Shown here: positions 32,862 to 42,499 of the stretch, one piece after another
How positions within the stretch are numbered: the stretch's first letter is position 1
Layout: each line of letters begins with the position of its first letter
Assembly (NCBI RefSeq): GCF_042214795.1
Contig: NZ_CP090177.1
Span: forward strand, 2,046,001 to 2,110,000
Length of the DNA stretch: 64,000 nt
Source of the DNA: Arcobacter iocasae
Lineage (GTDB): Bacteria; Campylobacterota; Campylobacteria; Campylobacterales; Arcobacteraceae
Direction of reading: 5' to 3'
Program-made: the position numbers and the translations under genes
Notes under the pieces: model-generated
Told to the model about the DNA's origin: nothing
Database searches by the model: none
The model's input: the letters and a program-made list of their open reading frames with translations, nothing else

Positions 32862-34214
32862 TTATTCAGTTAAATCTGCTAAAAATTGTTTTTCGTCAAA
32901 TTCTAGCCCTAAGTAATCAACAATATATCTAATGTCTCTTTCTGCATTTCCTAAACATGAAGTTGCACCTGGACTTGGAGTCATATTAAAGATGATTCCG
33001 TTACCTGGATTTATTGATGCTTCACCTAACATAAGTTTTTTCTCTGTTTTATTTAAAACTTGTGGTCTAACCCCTCCAAAACCTTTTGCATATTCTAAAT
33101 CATCTGGAGTTAATGAAGGAACAATTTTTCTTGCATCTTTTACAAAAAGACCTTTATTGATTCCTGGTACTTCAAATAAAAAGTTTTTAAATACATAGTT
33201 TCTAATTTCACTATCTTTAATTAAGTCCCACATGATTTTTAAAATATTGCTATCGAAGTTTAAAGTTTTTATACATTGGAATAAAGATTTTAGACCTTTA
33301 TATCTTTCTAGAACTAGTAGTGCAAGTGCAGTTGGTCCAAATCTAGTTTTACCATCACATAAAATATCAGGATCTCCATGAAGTGCTGCAAATGGAAGTT
33401 TTGGATTTTGTACCATGTAAACTTTTCCATTTAAGAATTTATCATTTGTAATATAAAAGCTTCCAGCCATTGATAAAGAACCCATATCTTGTCCATATCC
33501 CATTTTGTGAGCTAAAAATAATGAATGTGCACCTGCATTAACTACAACGAAGTCAGCTGTATAAACTGAACCACCTATTGTGCTAACTTTAAATTTATCA
33601 CCAATTTTTTCAATAAATTCAACTTCAGAATTATAATAAATATCTGTGATTTTTTCTGGATCTGCTTTTTGTCCTGCTTTTGCTAATTCTTCAGTCATAA
33701 GACCATATTCAACTGTAGTATATTCGTTACTAGCACCCATTGCTAAAATAGGTTCTGGTCTTTCAACTTTTTTTTCTTTGTCCGCATAAACTAATAAAGG
33801 CTCTAGTTCTTTTAACTTTTCTTTATCCCATAATTCTAAATAAGGGAAAACTTCTTTAAATTCGTTATATCTATTTTTAATAAATTCGACTTCTTTTTCT
33901 CCAACACCTAAAGCCATTTTTTGGTGTTTAAACATAACTTTGTCTTGTAAGTTATATTGAAGACAGAACTTCTCAATCATTTTTGCAGTTCTTTTTGTGA
34001 TTTTTGCTTTGTCTAAAGTATAGTTTGTTTCTATATCACCAACATGGATTGTTTGTGAGTTACTTGTACCTTTTGAGTTTAAAGTTGCCAAACTTTCATA
34101 TTTTTCAAGCATACATATGCTTTTAATATTTGTATATTTCGCAAATTCATAGAATGTCGCAGCACCCGAAATTCCACCACCTACAACTAAAATGTCATAA
34201 TGTTTATTACTCAT
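32862..34214 (-). CDS. mqo: Malate:quinone oxidoreductase-like FAD enzyme
   Basis: A 450-aa membrane-associated flavoprotein that would oxidise malate to oxaloacetate and reduce menaquinone. The N-terminal FAD loop is DILVVGGGISGAATFYE. Further family features are TSNSQTIHVGDIETNY, VVNAGAHSLFLAHKMGYG and the C-terminal TPSPGATSCLGNAE. The pattern fits the Helicobacter/Campylobacter type of Mqo. L-2-hydroxyglutarate oxidase is a related alternative but less likely. It has its own promoter region and terminator, so it is monocistronic. Confidence 0.87.
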   Translation of the reverse strand: MSNKHYDILVVGGGISGAATFYEFAKYTNIKSICMLEKYESLATLNSKGTSNSQTIHVGDIETNYTLDKAKITKRTAKMIEKFCLQYNLQDKVMFKHQKMALGVGEKEVEFIKNRYNEFKEVFPYLELWDKEKLKELEPLLVYADKEKKVERPEPILAMGASNEYTTVEYGLMTEELAKAGQKADPEKITDIYYNSEVEFIEKIGDKFKVSTIGGSVYTADFVVVNAGAHSLFLAHKMGYGQDMGSLSMAGSFYITNDKFLNGKVYMVQNPKLPFAALHGDPDILCDGKTRFGPTALALLVLERYKGLKSLFQCIKTLNFDSNILKIMWDLIKDSEIRNYVFKNFLFEVPGINKGLFVKDARKIVPSLTPDDLEYAKGFGGVRPQVLNKTEKKLMLGEASINPGNGIIFNMTPSPGATSCLGNAERDIRYIVDYLGLEFDEKQFLADLTE

Positions 34215-34407
34215 TGTTCAAATTCCTAAAATAAAATATAGCAAAATAATAGCATAGATAATAAAAATTAATCTGAAATTTAATGTAAATTTATGGGCAA
34301 GTACAAAAATATTCTATTTAGTAACATTATATAGATTATAGTTTTGTTGTAATTGTGTACATTAGAAACATTATATAAAGTATTTTGTATAGAAAGTGGA
34401 CTATGTC

Positions 34408-34422
34408 GTACAATTGTTGTAC
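34408..34422. promoter_or_regulatory. Operator-like inverted repeat
   Basis: GTACAA and TTGTAC around TTG form a 15-base dyad, placed about 100 bases before ileS and 195 bases before mqo. It has no T tract, so it is a candidate binding site rather than a terminator. The regulator is unknown. Confidence 0.4.
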
Positions 34423-34504
34423 AAGATATTTTATATCTAATAATTTTAAAAAGATTATTTAACTTGTTTTTGTCATGATAACTTTATATTAAATTATCTT
34501 TGGA

Positions 34505-34510
34505 TATAAT
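34505..34510 (+). promoter_or_regulatory. -10 box for ileS
   Basis: TATAAT preceded by TTTGGA, 33 bases upstream of the ileS ATG. Confidence 0.6.
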
Positions 34511-34543
34511 CACCAAATTTTAAGAAATAAGGTAATTATAAAA

Positions 34544-37270
34544 ATGGATTACAAAGATAGTATATTACTTCCAAAAACAGATTTCCCAATGAGAGGGAAT
34601 CTTCCTCAAAACGAACCATTAAGATATGAAAAATGGGATAAGCAAAAAGTTTATGACAGAATGAAAGATAATAGAAAAGGTTCTCAATCTTTCACTTTGC
34701 ATGATGGACCACCATATGCAAATGGGCATATTCACATAGGTCATGCACTAAATAAAATTTTAAAAGATATGATTAATAAATTTCATTATTTTGATGGAAA
34801 ATCAATCAGATATGTTCCGGGTTGGGATTGTCATGGTCTACCAATTGAACAAAAAGTTGAAGAAAAAATAGGAAGCACTAAGAAAAAAGAACTTCCTAAA
34901 TCAAAATTAAGACAATTGTGTAGAGATCATGCAGCAAAATTTGTAGATATTCAAAGAGAAGAATTCAAACAATTAGGGGTTATTGCTGATTGGGATAAGC
35001 CTTATTTAACTATGGATTTTAAATTTGAAGCAAATATTTATAGAGAGCTTTGTGCTATTGCAAAACAAGGTTTATTAGTACAAAGATCTAAACCTGTTTA
35101 CTGGTCTTGGGCTGCTCAAACAGCACTAGCTGAAGCTGAAGTTGAATATGAAGATAAAACTTCACCTTCTATTTATGTTGCATTTAAACATGAAACTATG
35201 GATGCAAGTGTAATTATTTGGACTACAACTCCTTGGACACTTCCTGCAAATACAGGTATCTCACTTAATGGTGAAGAAGAGTATGTACTTACAAGTGATA
35301 AATTTATAGTTGCTAAAAAACTTTATAATTCACTTGTAGAAAATGAAGTGATTTCTGGAAAAGTTGTAGAAACAATTAATCCAAAAGATTTGGAAAATAG
35401 TTTTGCAATTAATCCATTAAATGATAGAAAATCTAAAATTATTTTAGGTGAACATGTAATGATGGATAGTGGTTCAGGAGCTGTTCATACTGCACCTGGT
35501 CATGGTGAAGATGACTACAAAGTAGGGCTTATTTATGACCTTGAAGTTATTATGCCTGTTGATGCATATGGAAAATATGATGAAACAATAATTAGAGAAA
35601 AGCTATTTAGGGATACTGAAAAATATTTAGGACTAAATGTATTTAAAGCAAATGAATTAATTCTTGAAGAATTAGGTACTGCTTTATTAAAAAGAGTAGA
35701 TATAAGACACTCTTATCCACATTGTTGGAGAACACATACACCTATTATTTTCAGAGCAACAAAACAATGGTTTATATCAATAGATGATAAATATGGAAAA
35801 GAGAATAAAACTTTAAGAGAAAATGCTTTAAATGTAGTGGAAAATCTTAAATTTTACCCAGAGTGGGGAAGAAATAGATTAAAATCAATGCTTGATGGAA
35901 GACCTGATTGGTGTATTTCAAGACAAAGAGATTGGGGTGTTCCAATTGCCTTTTTTAGAAATAAAAAAACAGATGAGATTGTTTTTGATGAAAAAGTAAT
36001 GAATTACACTGCAATGATTTTTGAACAAAAAGGTTGTGATGCTTGGTATGATTTAGAAATTAGTGAATTATTATATCCAGGTAGTGGACTAAATCCTGAT
36101 GATTTAGAAAAAACAGTCGATATTTTAGATGTTTGGTTTGATTCTGGTTCTACTCAAAATGCAGTACTAAGATCGAGAAATTATGATGCAGGAACATTTC
36201 CAGCTGATGTATATTTAGAAGGAAGTGATCAACATAGAGGTTGGTTTCAATCTTCTTTACTTACTACTTTAGCATCAAGTGAAGTTGCTCCTTATAAAGC
36301 TTTAGTTACTCATGGGTTTACTATGGATGAAAAAGGCGAAAAAATGTCTAAGTCTAAGGGTAATGTAATTGATCCTGCAAAAATCATGAAACAGTATGGT
36401 TCTGAAATACTTAGATTATGGGTTGCAATGAGTGATTATCAAAATGATCAAAAGATTTCTGATAATATTTTAAAACAAAATGCAGAACTTTATAGAAAAA
36501 TAAGAAATACCGCAAGATTTTTATTAGCTAATATTAGTGATTTAGAAACAATTATTGATGTAAAAGATTTTGGTGTTTTAGACAAATGGATTATGAGCAA
36601 ATCAAAAAAAGTTTTTGATGAAATTGATGCTTCATTTAGTGTTTATGAATTTTCAAAAGGACTAAATAAATTAAATAACTTTTTAGTTGTGGATTTATCT
36701 GGTGTTTATTTAGATATTTGTAAAGATAGATTATATTGTGATAATAAAAATGATGTTCATAGAACAGCAGCTCAAAGTGCAATGGCATTGATTGCTAAAA
36801 AACTTTTATTAGTGTTAGCACCAATTCTTACATATACTGTCGATGAATTATTAGAATATGCACCAGCAATTTTAAAAGATGATGTTAATGATGTATTTGA
36901 TTTAAATAAATTTGACTTCCCTGAAGTTGAAAGTAAACTTAACGAAGAATATTTAATAAAAGTTAAAGAGAAGTTTTCTGAATCAGTTGATAAACTAAAA
37001 AAAGATAAAATAATAAAATCTACATTGGAACTTGATATTTACACAAATTCTGATGATGTTCTTTCTTTAGAAGCTATTGAAGCTGAAGATTGGTTCTTAG
37101 TTAGTGATATCTTAAGTACTAAACAAGAAGAAGCATTAATCAGTTTTGAAATTGATGGAAAACTTTTTGAAGCATATAAAGCAAAAAATGCAAAATGTCC
37201 TAGATGTTGGAAATTTAAATCACAAAGTGAAGATGAACTTTGCCCAAGATGTGATGAAGTTATAGGATAG
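34544..37270 (+). CDS. ileS: Isoleucyl-tRNA synthetase
   Basis: Charges tRNA-Ile, with an editing domain that removes valine. The 908-aa protein shows the class I signatures HDGPPYANGHIHIGHALNK (HIGH) and EKMSKSKGN (KMSKS). The editing domain lies at about 185-390 with WTTTPWTLPAN at its entry. The C-terminal zinc finger CPRCW...CPRCDEV is intact, which marks the bacterial zinc-containing form. It heads a cluster that continues with a small membrane peptide, nfu, an unknown gene and murE. Confidence 0.97.
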   Translation: MDYKDSILLPKTDFPMRGNLPQNEPLRYEKWDKQKVYDRMKDNRKGSQSFTLHDGPPYANGHIHIGHALNKILKDMINKFHYFDGKSIRYVPGWDCHGLPIEQKVEEKIGSTKKKELPKSKLRQLCRDHAAKFVDIQREEFKQLGVIADWDKPYLTMDFKFEANIYRELCAIAKQGLLVQRSKPVYWSWAAQTALAEAEVEYEDKTSPSIYVAFKHETMDASVIIWTTTPWTLPANTGISLNGEEEYVLTSDKFIVAKKLYNSLVENEVISGKVVETINPKDLENSFAINPLNDRKSKIILGEHVMMDSGSGAVHTAPGHGEDDYKVGLIYDLEVIMPVDAYGKYDETIIREKLFRDTEKYLGLNVFKANELILEELGTALLKRVDIRHSYPHCWRTHTPIIFRATKQWFISIDDKYGKENKTLRENALNVVENLKFYPEWGRNRLKSMLDGRPDWCISRQRDWGVPIAFFRNKKTDEIVFDEKVMNYTAMIFEQKGCDAWYDLEISELLYPGSGLNPDDLEKTVDILDVWFDSGSTQNAVLRSRNYDAGTFPADVYLEGSDQHRGWFQSSLLTTLASSEVAPYKALVTHGFTMDEKGEKMSKSKGNVIDPAKIMKQYGSEILRLWVAMSDYQNDQKISDNILKQNAELYRKIRNTARFLLANISDLETIIDVKDFGVLDKWIMSKSKKVFDEIDASFSVYEFSKGLNKLNNFLVVDLSGVYLDICKDRLYCDNKNDVHRTAAQSAMALIAKKLLLVLAPILTYTVDELLEYAPAILKDDVNDVFDLNKFDFPEVESKLNEEYLIKVKEKFSESVDKLKKDKIIKSTLELDIYTNSDDVLSLEAIEAEDWFLVSDILSTKQEEALISFEIDGKLFEAYKAKNAKCPRCWKFKSQSEDELCPRCDEVIG

Positions 37271-37275
37271 TTTTT

Positions 37276-37386
37276 ATGTTTACACAAGAAGTAACACTTT
37301 TTACAATTTTTACAACAATAGCTATAATAATAGTTTTTATGGCTATTGGAATATTTTTTGTAAAGAATAAAAAGATAGAAGATTAA
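37276..37386 (+). CDS. Small single-span membrane peptide, 36 aa
   Basis: A short frame fills the gap between ileS and nfu. AGGAT lies 8 bases upstream of the ATG, inside the end of ileS. The product begins MFTQEVTLF and has one strong membrane segment (about residues 8-29), followed by a basic tail NKKIED. The same organisation, one helix plus charged tail, is common for small envelope peptides. No function can be assigned. Conservation in related genomes would decide whether it is real. Confidence 0.5.
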   Translation: MFTQEVTLFTIFTTIAIIIVFMAIGIFFVKNKKIED

Positions 37387-37397
37387 AGGTTTAAACA

Positions 37398-37676
37398 ATG
37401 ATGCCATTTAGTGATGAGGATTTATTTCCTGTTGTAAAAAATATAATTGATAGTAAAATAGCACCAATGCTTGCACAAGATGGCGGTGCTATGTCTTTAT
37501 TAGATGTTAAAAATGGAAAGGTATTTGTGCAGTTAAATGGTGCATGTGTTGGTTGCAGTGCCAGTGGAAGTACATTAAAATATGTTGTTGAAAAAGAATT
37601 AAAAGCTGCAATTCATCCTGAATTGATTATAATTAATGTAGAAATTGGTATGGAAAATAGATTAGAGGAGTTGTAA
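37398..37676 (+). CDS. nfu: NifU-like C-terminal domain Fe-S scaffold protein (Nfu)
   Basis: A 92-aa Fe-S cluster carrier consisting only of the NifU C-terminal domain. The cluster motif is CVGCSASGSTLKY (CxxC), preceded by LAQDGGAMSLLDVKNGKVFVQLNGA. This is the Nfu type that hands 4Fe-4S clusters to apoproteins. It is distinct from the longer NifU with N-terminal and central domains. It does not by itself indicate nitrogen fixation. Its stop overlaps the next start (TAATG). Confidence 0.93.
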   Translation: MMPFSDEDLFPVVKNIIDSKIAPMLAQDGGAMSLLDVKNGKVFVQLNGACVGCSASGSTLKYVVEKELKAAIHPELIIINVEIGMENRLEEL

Positions 37677-38269
37677 TGGTAAATGAAAAAAAATTATTAA
37701 ATGATGCAAATAGCTATTTTTTAGATAAAGAATTTGACAAAGCTATGTTTATTTACGCTCAATTATCATCGATTTTTAAATACAATAAAGAGTATCCAAT
37801 TTATGCACTATTTTGTGATATTGCAAATGATGATGAAAATAAAGCATTATCATTATTTGACTATTTTACAGTTGCAAAAGATAAAGATATTGATGAAGCC
37901 ATCGCTTATGTACATAATGTAATTGATGCATATGATGGGGATATTGATAAAATGATGGATATGTTAAAAGATTTGACTACTTCTACAGTTGACTCTTTGG
38001 ATGCTATTAAATATGATGATTTTAAAACTTTAATTGAATCAAGAGGTTCTTTTAGAATAGCCTTTGAAGACATAATGTTTTCTACTAAAGTTGCAATTGA
38101 TTCAAAAGATGATTTTTTTGATTTTGTAACAAAATTAATAGAAAATGATTTTAACACAACTGCATATTCATACCTTGAAGGGTTTAATGAATATTTTGCA
38201 TATGATTCAAAAATAGAAGAACTATATAAAATGCTAGAAGAAAAAAAAATTGCAACTTCACATAAATAA
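37676..38269 (+). CDS. Conserved hypothetical helical protein
   Basis: An acidic, helix-rich 197-aa protein with no signal peptide. The first 60 residues (NSYFLDKEFDKAMFIYAQLSS) look like one TPR-type helical pair, so it may be a small repeat protein involved in protein contacts. I do not recognise a named family. A GAGGAG site lies 7 bases before the ATG, and it is translationally coupled to nfu upstream and to murE downstream (20-base overlap). That coupling suggests conserved co-expression in this lineage. Confidence 0.75.
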   Translation: MVNEKKLLNDANSYFLDKEFDKAMFIYAQLSSIFKYNKEYPIYALFCDIANDDENKALSLFDYFTVAKDKDIDEAIAYVHNVIDAYDGDIDKMMDMLKDLTTSTVDSLDAIKYDDFKTLIESRGSFRIAFEDIMFSTKVAIDSKDDFFDFVTKLIENDFNTTAYSYLEGFNEYFAYDSKIEELYKMLEEKKIATSHK

Positions 38270-39527
38270 TAAAACATATACAGATAATTCTAAAGAGGCA
38301 GATAAAAATTCTGCCTTTATTTATTCCAAACAAAATGAAAAATTCATTGATGATGCCAAAAAAAATGGTTGTGTTGAGATTATAAAAGCTGAAGATTTAA
38401 AAAATCATTGTGACTTTTCATCCATTAAAATCATAGGAATAACTGGAACAAATGGTAAAACTACAACAGCAGCTGCTATTTATTCTATTCTTTTGGATTT
38501 GGGTTATAAAGTTGCTCTTCAAGGAACAAGAGGCTTTTTTATTAATGAACAAAGAGTTGAAGAATATTCTTTAACTACTCCTGTTCAACTTGGTAATTTT
38601 GCACACATTCAAAAAGCTATAGAAAATGGCTGTGATTTTTTTGTAATGGAAGTTAGTTCCCACGCAATTGAGCAAAAACGAATAGAGGGCTTAAATTTTG
38701 AGCTTAAAATTCTTACAAATATTACAAGAGATCATATTGATTATCATAAGAGTATTGAAGAGTATATAAATGTAAAAAACTCTTTTTTTAGTGATGATAG
38801 TAAAAAACTTATAAATAAAGATGAAAAAAAAGCAAAATTTAATCCTAAAAATTGTTTAACTTATGGTCTTGATTCTCCAAGTACTTATAAAGTTCAGGCA
38901 TACTCATTTAAAGATGGGATGAATGTTGCTTTACAGAATTTTGAAAAAGTAGAGAGTTTTACTTCTATGATGATGGGTTTGTTTAATATATACAATTTAA
39001 CAGCTGCAATAGCTGCTGTTCATATGACTACAAATAAGTCATTAAATGAAATTTGTGAAGCTGTAGAGAACTTTGCAGGAGTTTCTGGAAGAATGGAAAC
39101 ACTTAGTTTAAATCCTTATATTATTGTTGATTTTGCTCACACACCTGATGGAATGAAAGAGGTATTACAGAGTTTTGGACACAAGGATATTATTGTAGTT
39201 TTTGGGGCAGGGGGAAATAGAGATAAACAAAAGCGTCCACTTATGGGAAAAATTGCACAAAACTATGCAAAACACATTATAGTAACTAGTGATAATCCAA
39301 GATTTGAAGATCCTGATTTAATTATTAATGATATCTTAGAAGGGATTAGTGATAAATCAAAAGTTGAAGTTGAGATAAATAGAAAACTTGCTATAAAAAA
39401 AGCTATAGATTTATTTGAAGAAAATAGTGTGATTTTAATTTTGGGAAAAGGTGATGAAGAGTATCAAATCATTTATGACCAAAAGCTTCCTTTTAGTGAT
39501 AAAGAGGTTATAAACTCTTATCTATAA
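38250..39527 (+). CDS. murE: UDP-MurNAc-tripeptide synthetase, meso-DAP type
   Basis: Adds meso-diaminopimelate to UDP-MurNAc-L-Ala-D-Glu in peptidoglycan synthesis. At 425 aa it is the short form usual in Campylobacterota. Motifs: ATP loop GITGTNGKTTTA, the dipeptide region SLTTPVQLG, EVSSHAIEQKRI, and SDNPRFEDP, where DNPR marks specificity for meso-DAP over lysine. The start is a TTG at 38250 inside the previous gene. It is supported by the N-terminal pattern MQLHINNKTYTDNS typical of the family, though its ribosome site is weak. Confidence 0.93.
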   Translation: MQLHINNKTYTDNSKEADKNSAFIYSKQNEKFIDDAKKNGCVEIIKAEDLKNHCDFSSIKIIGITGTNGKTTTAAAIYSILLDLGYKVALQGTRGFFINEQRVEEYSLTTPVQLGNFAHIQKAIENGCDFFVMEVSSHAIEQKRIEGLNFELKILTNITRDHIDYHKSIEEYINVKNSFFSDDSKKLINKDEKKAKFNPKNCLTYGLDSPSTYKVQAYSFKDGMNVALQNFEKVESFTSMMMGLFNIYNLTAAIAAVHMTTNKSLNEICEAVENFAGVSGRMETLSLNPYIIVDFAHTPDGMKEVLQSFGHKDIIVVFGAGGNRDKQKRPLMGKIAQNYAKHIIVTSDNPRFEDPDLIINDILEGISDKSKVEVEINRKLAIKKAIDLFEENSVILILGKGDEEYQIIYDQKLPFSDKEVINSYL

Positions 39528-40327
39528 GCTCTTATAGTAAAACCTCTTTTATCAGCAGTATCAGCAATATAATTTACATAAGTAATAATTGCTTCTTTCC
39601 CTAGTCTTTTTTTAACATGCCATGATGCTTCTAATACTCGTTTTCTTGATAATCCTTCCATTAAATAGTCTTTTAAAGGTTTTTTATCAATTTTTGTATC
39701 TTTTATATTCTCAATTATATTATTTATATAAAGTCTATCTTTTGCATCAGTAACAGGGATTATTTGAAAAGAAGTTGCATCTTTGTTTTCATCTAAAAAT
39801 TTATTAATTCTTTCTAAACAAGAAGGATAAAAAACAAAAGTACCTTCTTGTTCATCATAACAACCTGTAGCATCATATTTTTTTGATCTATATTTTTGAG
39901 CATCTACTCTTATTTCATTTTTTTCAATATTTGCTAATTCAAATTTTTCATTTAAAATAGAAAGCTCTTCTTTTAAGTGCTTAACTTTTATATTTAGCTC
40001 ATCTTCTTTTGCTTGAACACTATTTTGTAAGGTGTCTTTTGATACATAAATAGCTTGTACATTAGAAGGTAAATCATCAAAAGTAAGTGGAGTTGTTCCA
40101 TTGTTTGCATTTTTATTTTTATTTATGAATATAAAAGCACCTATTATAATTAAGGTAAGGATTATATAAAAAAAACTAAAACTACTTTTTTTCTTTTCTT
40201 CTTTTTCAATTTTTATTTTTTTTGTAGTTGTTTTTTCTTTTGGAATTTCTTCTTCAATTGTGCTTGTTTCATTTAAACTCTCTTTTGAACTCTTCTTTAA
40301 CAAGTCAATTAATTCTTTTTTATTCAT
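39518..40327 (-). CDS. Anchored coiled-coil protein with possible OmpA-like C-terminal part
   Basis: A 269-aa protein with a basic, lysine-rich cytoplasmic N-terminus, one membrane segment (about residues 51-67), a coiled-coil stretch (about 98-145) and a C-terminal domain. The C-terminal part includes GLSRKRVLEASWHVKKRLG, which has the LSxxR spacing of OmpA-like domains. A GHTD-type motif is not clear, so this is only a suggestion. Two cysteines (CYDEQEG...SCLE) may form a disulfide. It converges on murE with a 10-base overlap and lies downstream of the VWA operon. No named family is recognised. Confidence 0.65.
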   Translation of the reverse strand: MNKKELIDLLKKSSKESLNETSTIEEEIPKEKTTTKKIKIEKEEKKKSSFSFFYIILTLIIIGAFIFINKNKNANNGTTPLTFDDLPSNVQAIYVSKDTLQNSVQAKEDELNIKVKHLKEELSILNEKFELANIEKNEIRVDAQKYRSKKYDATGCYDEQEGTFVFYPSCLERINKFLDENKDATSFQIIPVTDAKDRLYINNIIENIKDTKIDKKPLKDYLMEGLSRKRVLEASWHVKKRLGKEAIITYVNYIADTADKRGFTIRAYR

Positions 40328-40381
40328 TTATCTTCTTTAGTAATTTTTATTATTATAAGCAAAAATCATTTAAATATCAAG

Positions 40382-41287
40382 TCAATCTCTATTTTTTAGG
40401 TAAATATAAAAAATTAAAAAAATTATTCCTATAAAAAGTGGGTAAAAGAATAGGTAATCTTTTAAGATTAAAGTGTTTTTATCAATATCTGATTTCTCTA
40501 ATTTATTTATTGTATTATAAACTTCTATTAAATCATCTTTAGAGTTAGCAAGAAAAGATTTTGCCTCAGTTTCTTGGGCAATTGTTCTTAACATTTGTCT
40601 ATTTGATTCCCCAATACCAATTGTATATATTTTTATTTTATATTTCTTTGCAAGCTTTAGTACGATTTGAGGAGGTATTTTACTTGCGTTATCTTCCCCA
40701 TCTGTTAAGAGAATAATAATATTTGATTTTGCTTTACTGTTTTTTAATATATTAATTGAAGTTGCAAGGGAATCAAACATTGCAGTTTGTTCACCTACAA
40801 TTCCAATATCTATATATTTTATAATCTCTTTTTGTGAATTTTTATCAAAGCTTAAAGGTGAGGCTGTTAATACAGAACTTCCAAAAACTACTAATCCAAT
40901 ATTATCATTTACTCTTTTTTCAATAAAATCTTGAACTACATTATTTACAACATTCCATCTATTTTGTTGTAAATCATTAGGATTAAATCCTCGCTCTCTC
41001 ATAGAACCACTTGTATCCAAATCCAAGATAATATTAATACCCTCTTTTTTTAAAAGCTGATTATTTAATATTTTAACAGGTGAGGCAAGGGCAATTAAAG
41101 TTAAAATGATAGTTAAATATTTACATACATAAACAATAGCATTTGTACTATAAGTTAGTTGTTTAAATATCTTAAGATGCACAAAATAATAAGAGGAATT
41201 CTTTTCCTTACAATACATATCACAAAAGATAAAAACAAATATAAGGACTAAAACCCACGGATATTCAAAAGAAAAATTACTAAACAT
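40382..41287 (-). CDS. BatA-like von Willebrand factor A membrane protein
   Basis: A 301-aa protein with membrane segments at about 11-23, 51-70 and 278-296, and a VWA domain between. The metal-ion-dependent adhesion site is visible as DLDTSGSM (Asp91, Ser93, Ser95), with further LLTDGED. It is the last gene of a MoxR-DUF58-DUF4381-like-VWA operon. Such clusters act in protein or metal-cofactor assembly at the envelope or in stress tolerance. The exact client is unknown. Only one VWA gene is present, while many Bat clusters have two. Confidence 0.88.
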   Translation of the reverse strand: MFSNFSFEYPWVLVLIFVFIFCDMYCKEKNSSYYFVHLKIFKQLTYSTNAIVYVCKYLTIILTLIALASPVKILNNQLLKKEGINIILDLDTSGSMRERGFNPNDLQQNRWNVVNNVVQDFIEKRVNDNIGLVVFGSSVLTASPLSFDKNSQKEIIKYIDIGIVGEQTAMFDSLATSINILKNSKAKSNIIILLTDGEDNASKIPPQIVLKLAKKYKIKIYTIGIGESNRQMLRTIAQETEAKSFLANSKDDLIEVYNTINKLEKSDIDKNTLILKDYLFFYPLFIGIIFLIFYIYLKNRD

Positions 41288-41663
41288 CTATTGTTTCCAT
41301 AAAAAGTTCATATTTTTGTAAAATATCATTTTCGAATTTTTTTACATCTTTTTTATATTTATATTCTTCTAATAGGGATATTAACTCTTCTGATATTTTT
41401 ATTTCTCTTTCATTTTTTGCTAGTTTTCTTGCATACAAAGTTATTTGATATGCTGCATTTTTAGTATCATTTAAATCAAGATTTTTAATTATTTCATAAT
41501 ATCTTTTTCTTGGATTCTTTTTATTTTTAAAAAATCTATAAATTAAATATCCTACAAATCCAATAATAACTGTACCTAAAACAATAAGAAATATTAAAAT
41601 ATAAAAAGAGATATCAGGAATACTTACTAAATCTTTTATATCATTTATTTTTAATTCATTCAT
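41280..41663 (-). CDS. DUF4381-like small membrane protein
   Basis: A 127-aa protein with one membrane segment at about residues 16-42 (FYILIFLIVLGTVIIGFVGY) and a charged helical cytoplasmic tail rich in lysine and glutamate. Size, topology and position between the DUF58 and VWA genes match DUF4381-type proteins of MoxR operons. Sequence similarity is weak, so the family name rests mainly on context. It overlaps both neighbours (4 and 8 bases). Confidence 0.7.
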   Translation of the reverse strand: MNELKINDIKDLVSIPDISFYILIFLIVLGTVIIGFVGYLIYRFFKNKKNPRKRYYEIIKNLDLNDTKNAAYQITLYARKLAKNEREIKISEELISLLEEYKYKKDVKKFENDILQKYELFMETIDV

Positions 41664-42496
41664 TTGCTCACCAATGTAATTATTTTTGAAGCTGGTTCTT
41701 CGTGGGTATATATTTTTGTAAATCTTACATTACACTTTTGTAAATGATAAAATAAATCATGGTCATTTTTTTTGATATATGCTTTATAATCCTTGATTGA
41801 GTATTTATCAATAATCCCTTCAAATTTTAATCCATTATTTGTATCAACTAAACTTATATTTCCTAATTCTTGTGGATTTTCTTCAAAAATATCTCTAATG
41901 ATTATTACAAATACTTCGTGCTTTTGTGATAATAGTTTTAAATCAAAACCTTCAATTCCAATGAAATCTCCAATTAAAAATAAGATTGATTTCATTTTTA
42001 TTAATTTAAATGATTCATTACATAAAAGTTTATAGTCAATCTCTTTTCCTATTGGATTATAATTAAATATTTGCTCACTCATACTTGCTACACTTGCAAG
42101 TTTTTTACTTCTTTTTGTGATATTTTGAAACTTTTCATTTACTATAAAAGAGGAGAATGGATCCCCTTGTTTTATACTAGAAAATGCTAAGAGTGAACAA
42201 ACTTCAGTTACTAAATCTTGTTTTATTTTCTTAGTTCCAAAAATCATACTCCCATTTAGAATTGGTAATATATTAATATTTAGCTCTTTTTGTGCATGGA
42301 AAACTTTCACATATGGAGTGTTCATTTTAGCACTTATCGTCCAGTCAATATTTTTAATATCTTCACCAAACTCATATTCTCTTAATTCTAAAAAATCATA
42401 ACCTTCACCTTTTAGGCTTGAACTATTATTTCCAGAAATTTCTGTAAAGACTTGTTTTTTTGTTTTGATTAAAATCTTTTTTAAATTTTTATTCAT
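41660..42496 (-). CDS. DUF58 domain protein
   Basis: A 278-aa soluble protein of the DUF58 family. The hallmark is EGYDFLELREYEFGEDIKNIDWTISAKM, here shown in part: REYEFGEDIKNIDW near residue 35, followed by YVKVFHAQKELNI. DUF58 proteins have a degenerate VWA-like fold and are nearly always encoded next to a MoxR AAA+ ATPase. It lies 3 bases downstream of moxR and overlaps the DUF4381-like gene by 4 bases, so the four genes are a single operon. Confidence 0.9.
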   Translation of the reverse strand: MNKNLKKILIKTKKQVFTEISGNNSSSLKGEGYDFLELREYEFGEDIKNIDWTISAKMNTPYVKVFHAQKELNINILPILNGSMIFGTKKIKQDLVTEVCSLLAFSSIKQGDPFSSFIVNEKFQNITKRSKKLASVASMSEQIFNYNPIGKEIDYKLLCNESFKLIKMKSILFLIGDFIGIEGFDLKLLSQKHEVFVIIIRDIFEENPQELGNISLVDTNNGLKFEGIIDKYSIKDYKAYIKKNDHDLFYHLQKCNVRFTKIYTHEEPASKIITLVSK

Positions 42497-42499
42497 ATC

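Larger units (their letters stand above)
34215..34543. promoter_or_regulatory. Divergent regulatory region between mqo and ileS
   Basis: This 329-base stretch has no credible gene. For mqo the minus strand shows an extended -10-like TGCTATATT at 34235-34243. For ileS the plus strand shows TATAAT at 34505-34510. In between lies an inverted repeat, GTACAA-TTG-TTGTAC (34408-34422), that looks like an operator. The rest is AT-rich with no further recognised signal. Confidence 0.55.

Noticed and set aside
37398..37676. Nfu gene as evidence of nitrogen fixation
   Set aside because: It has only the general Nfu domain found in many non-fixing bacteria. It does not support a nif system.
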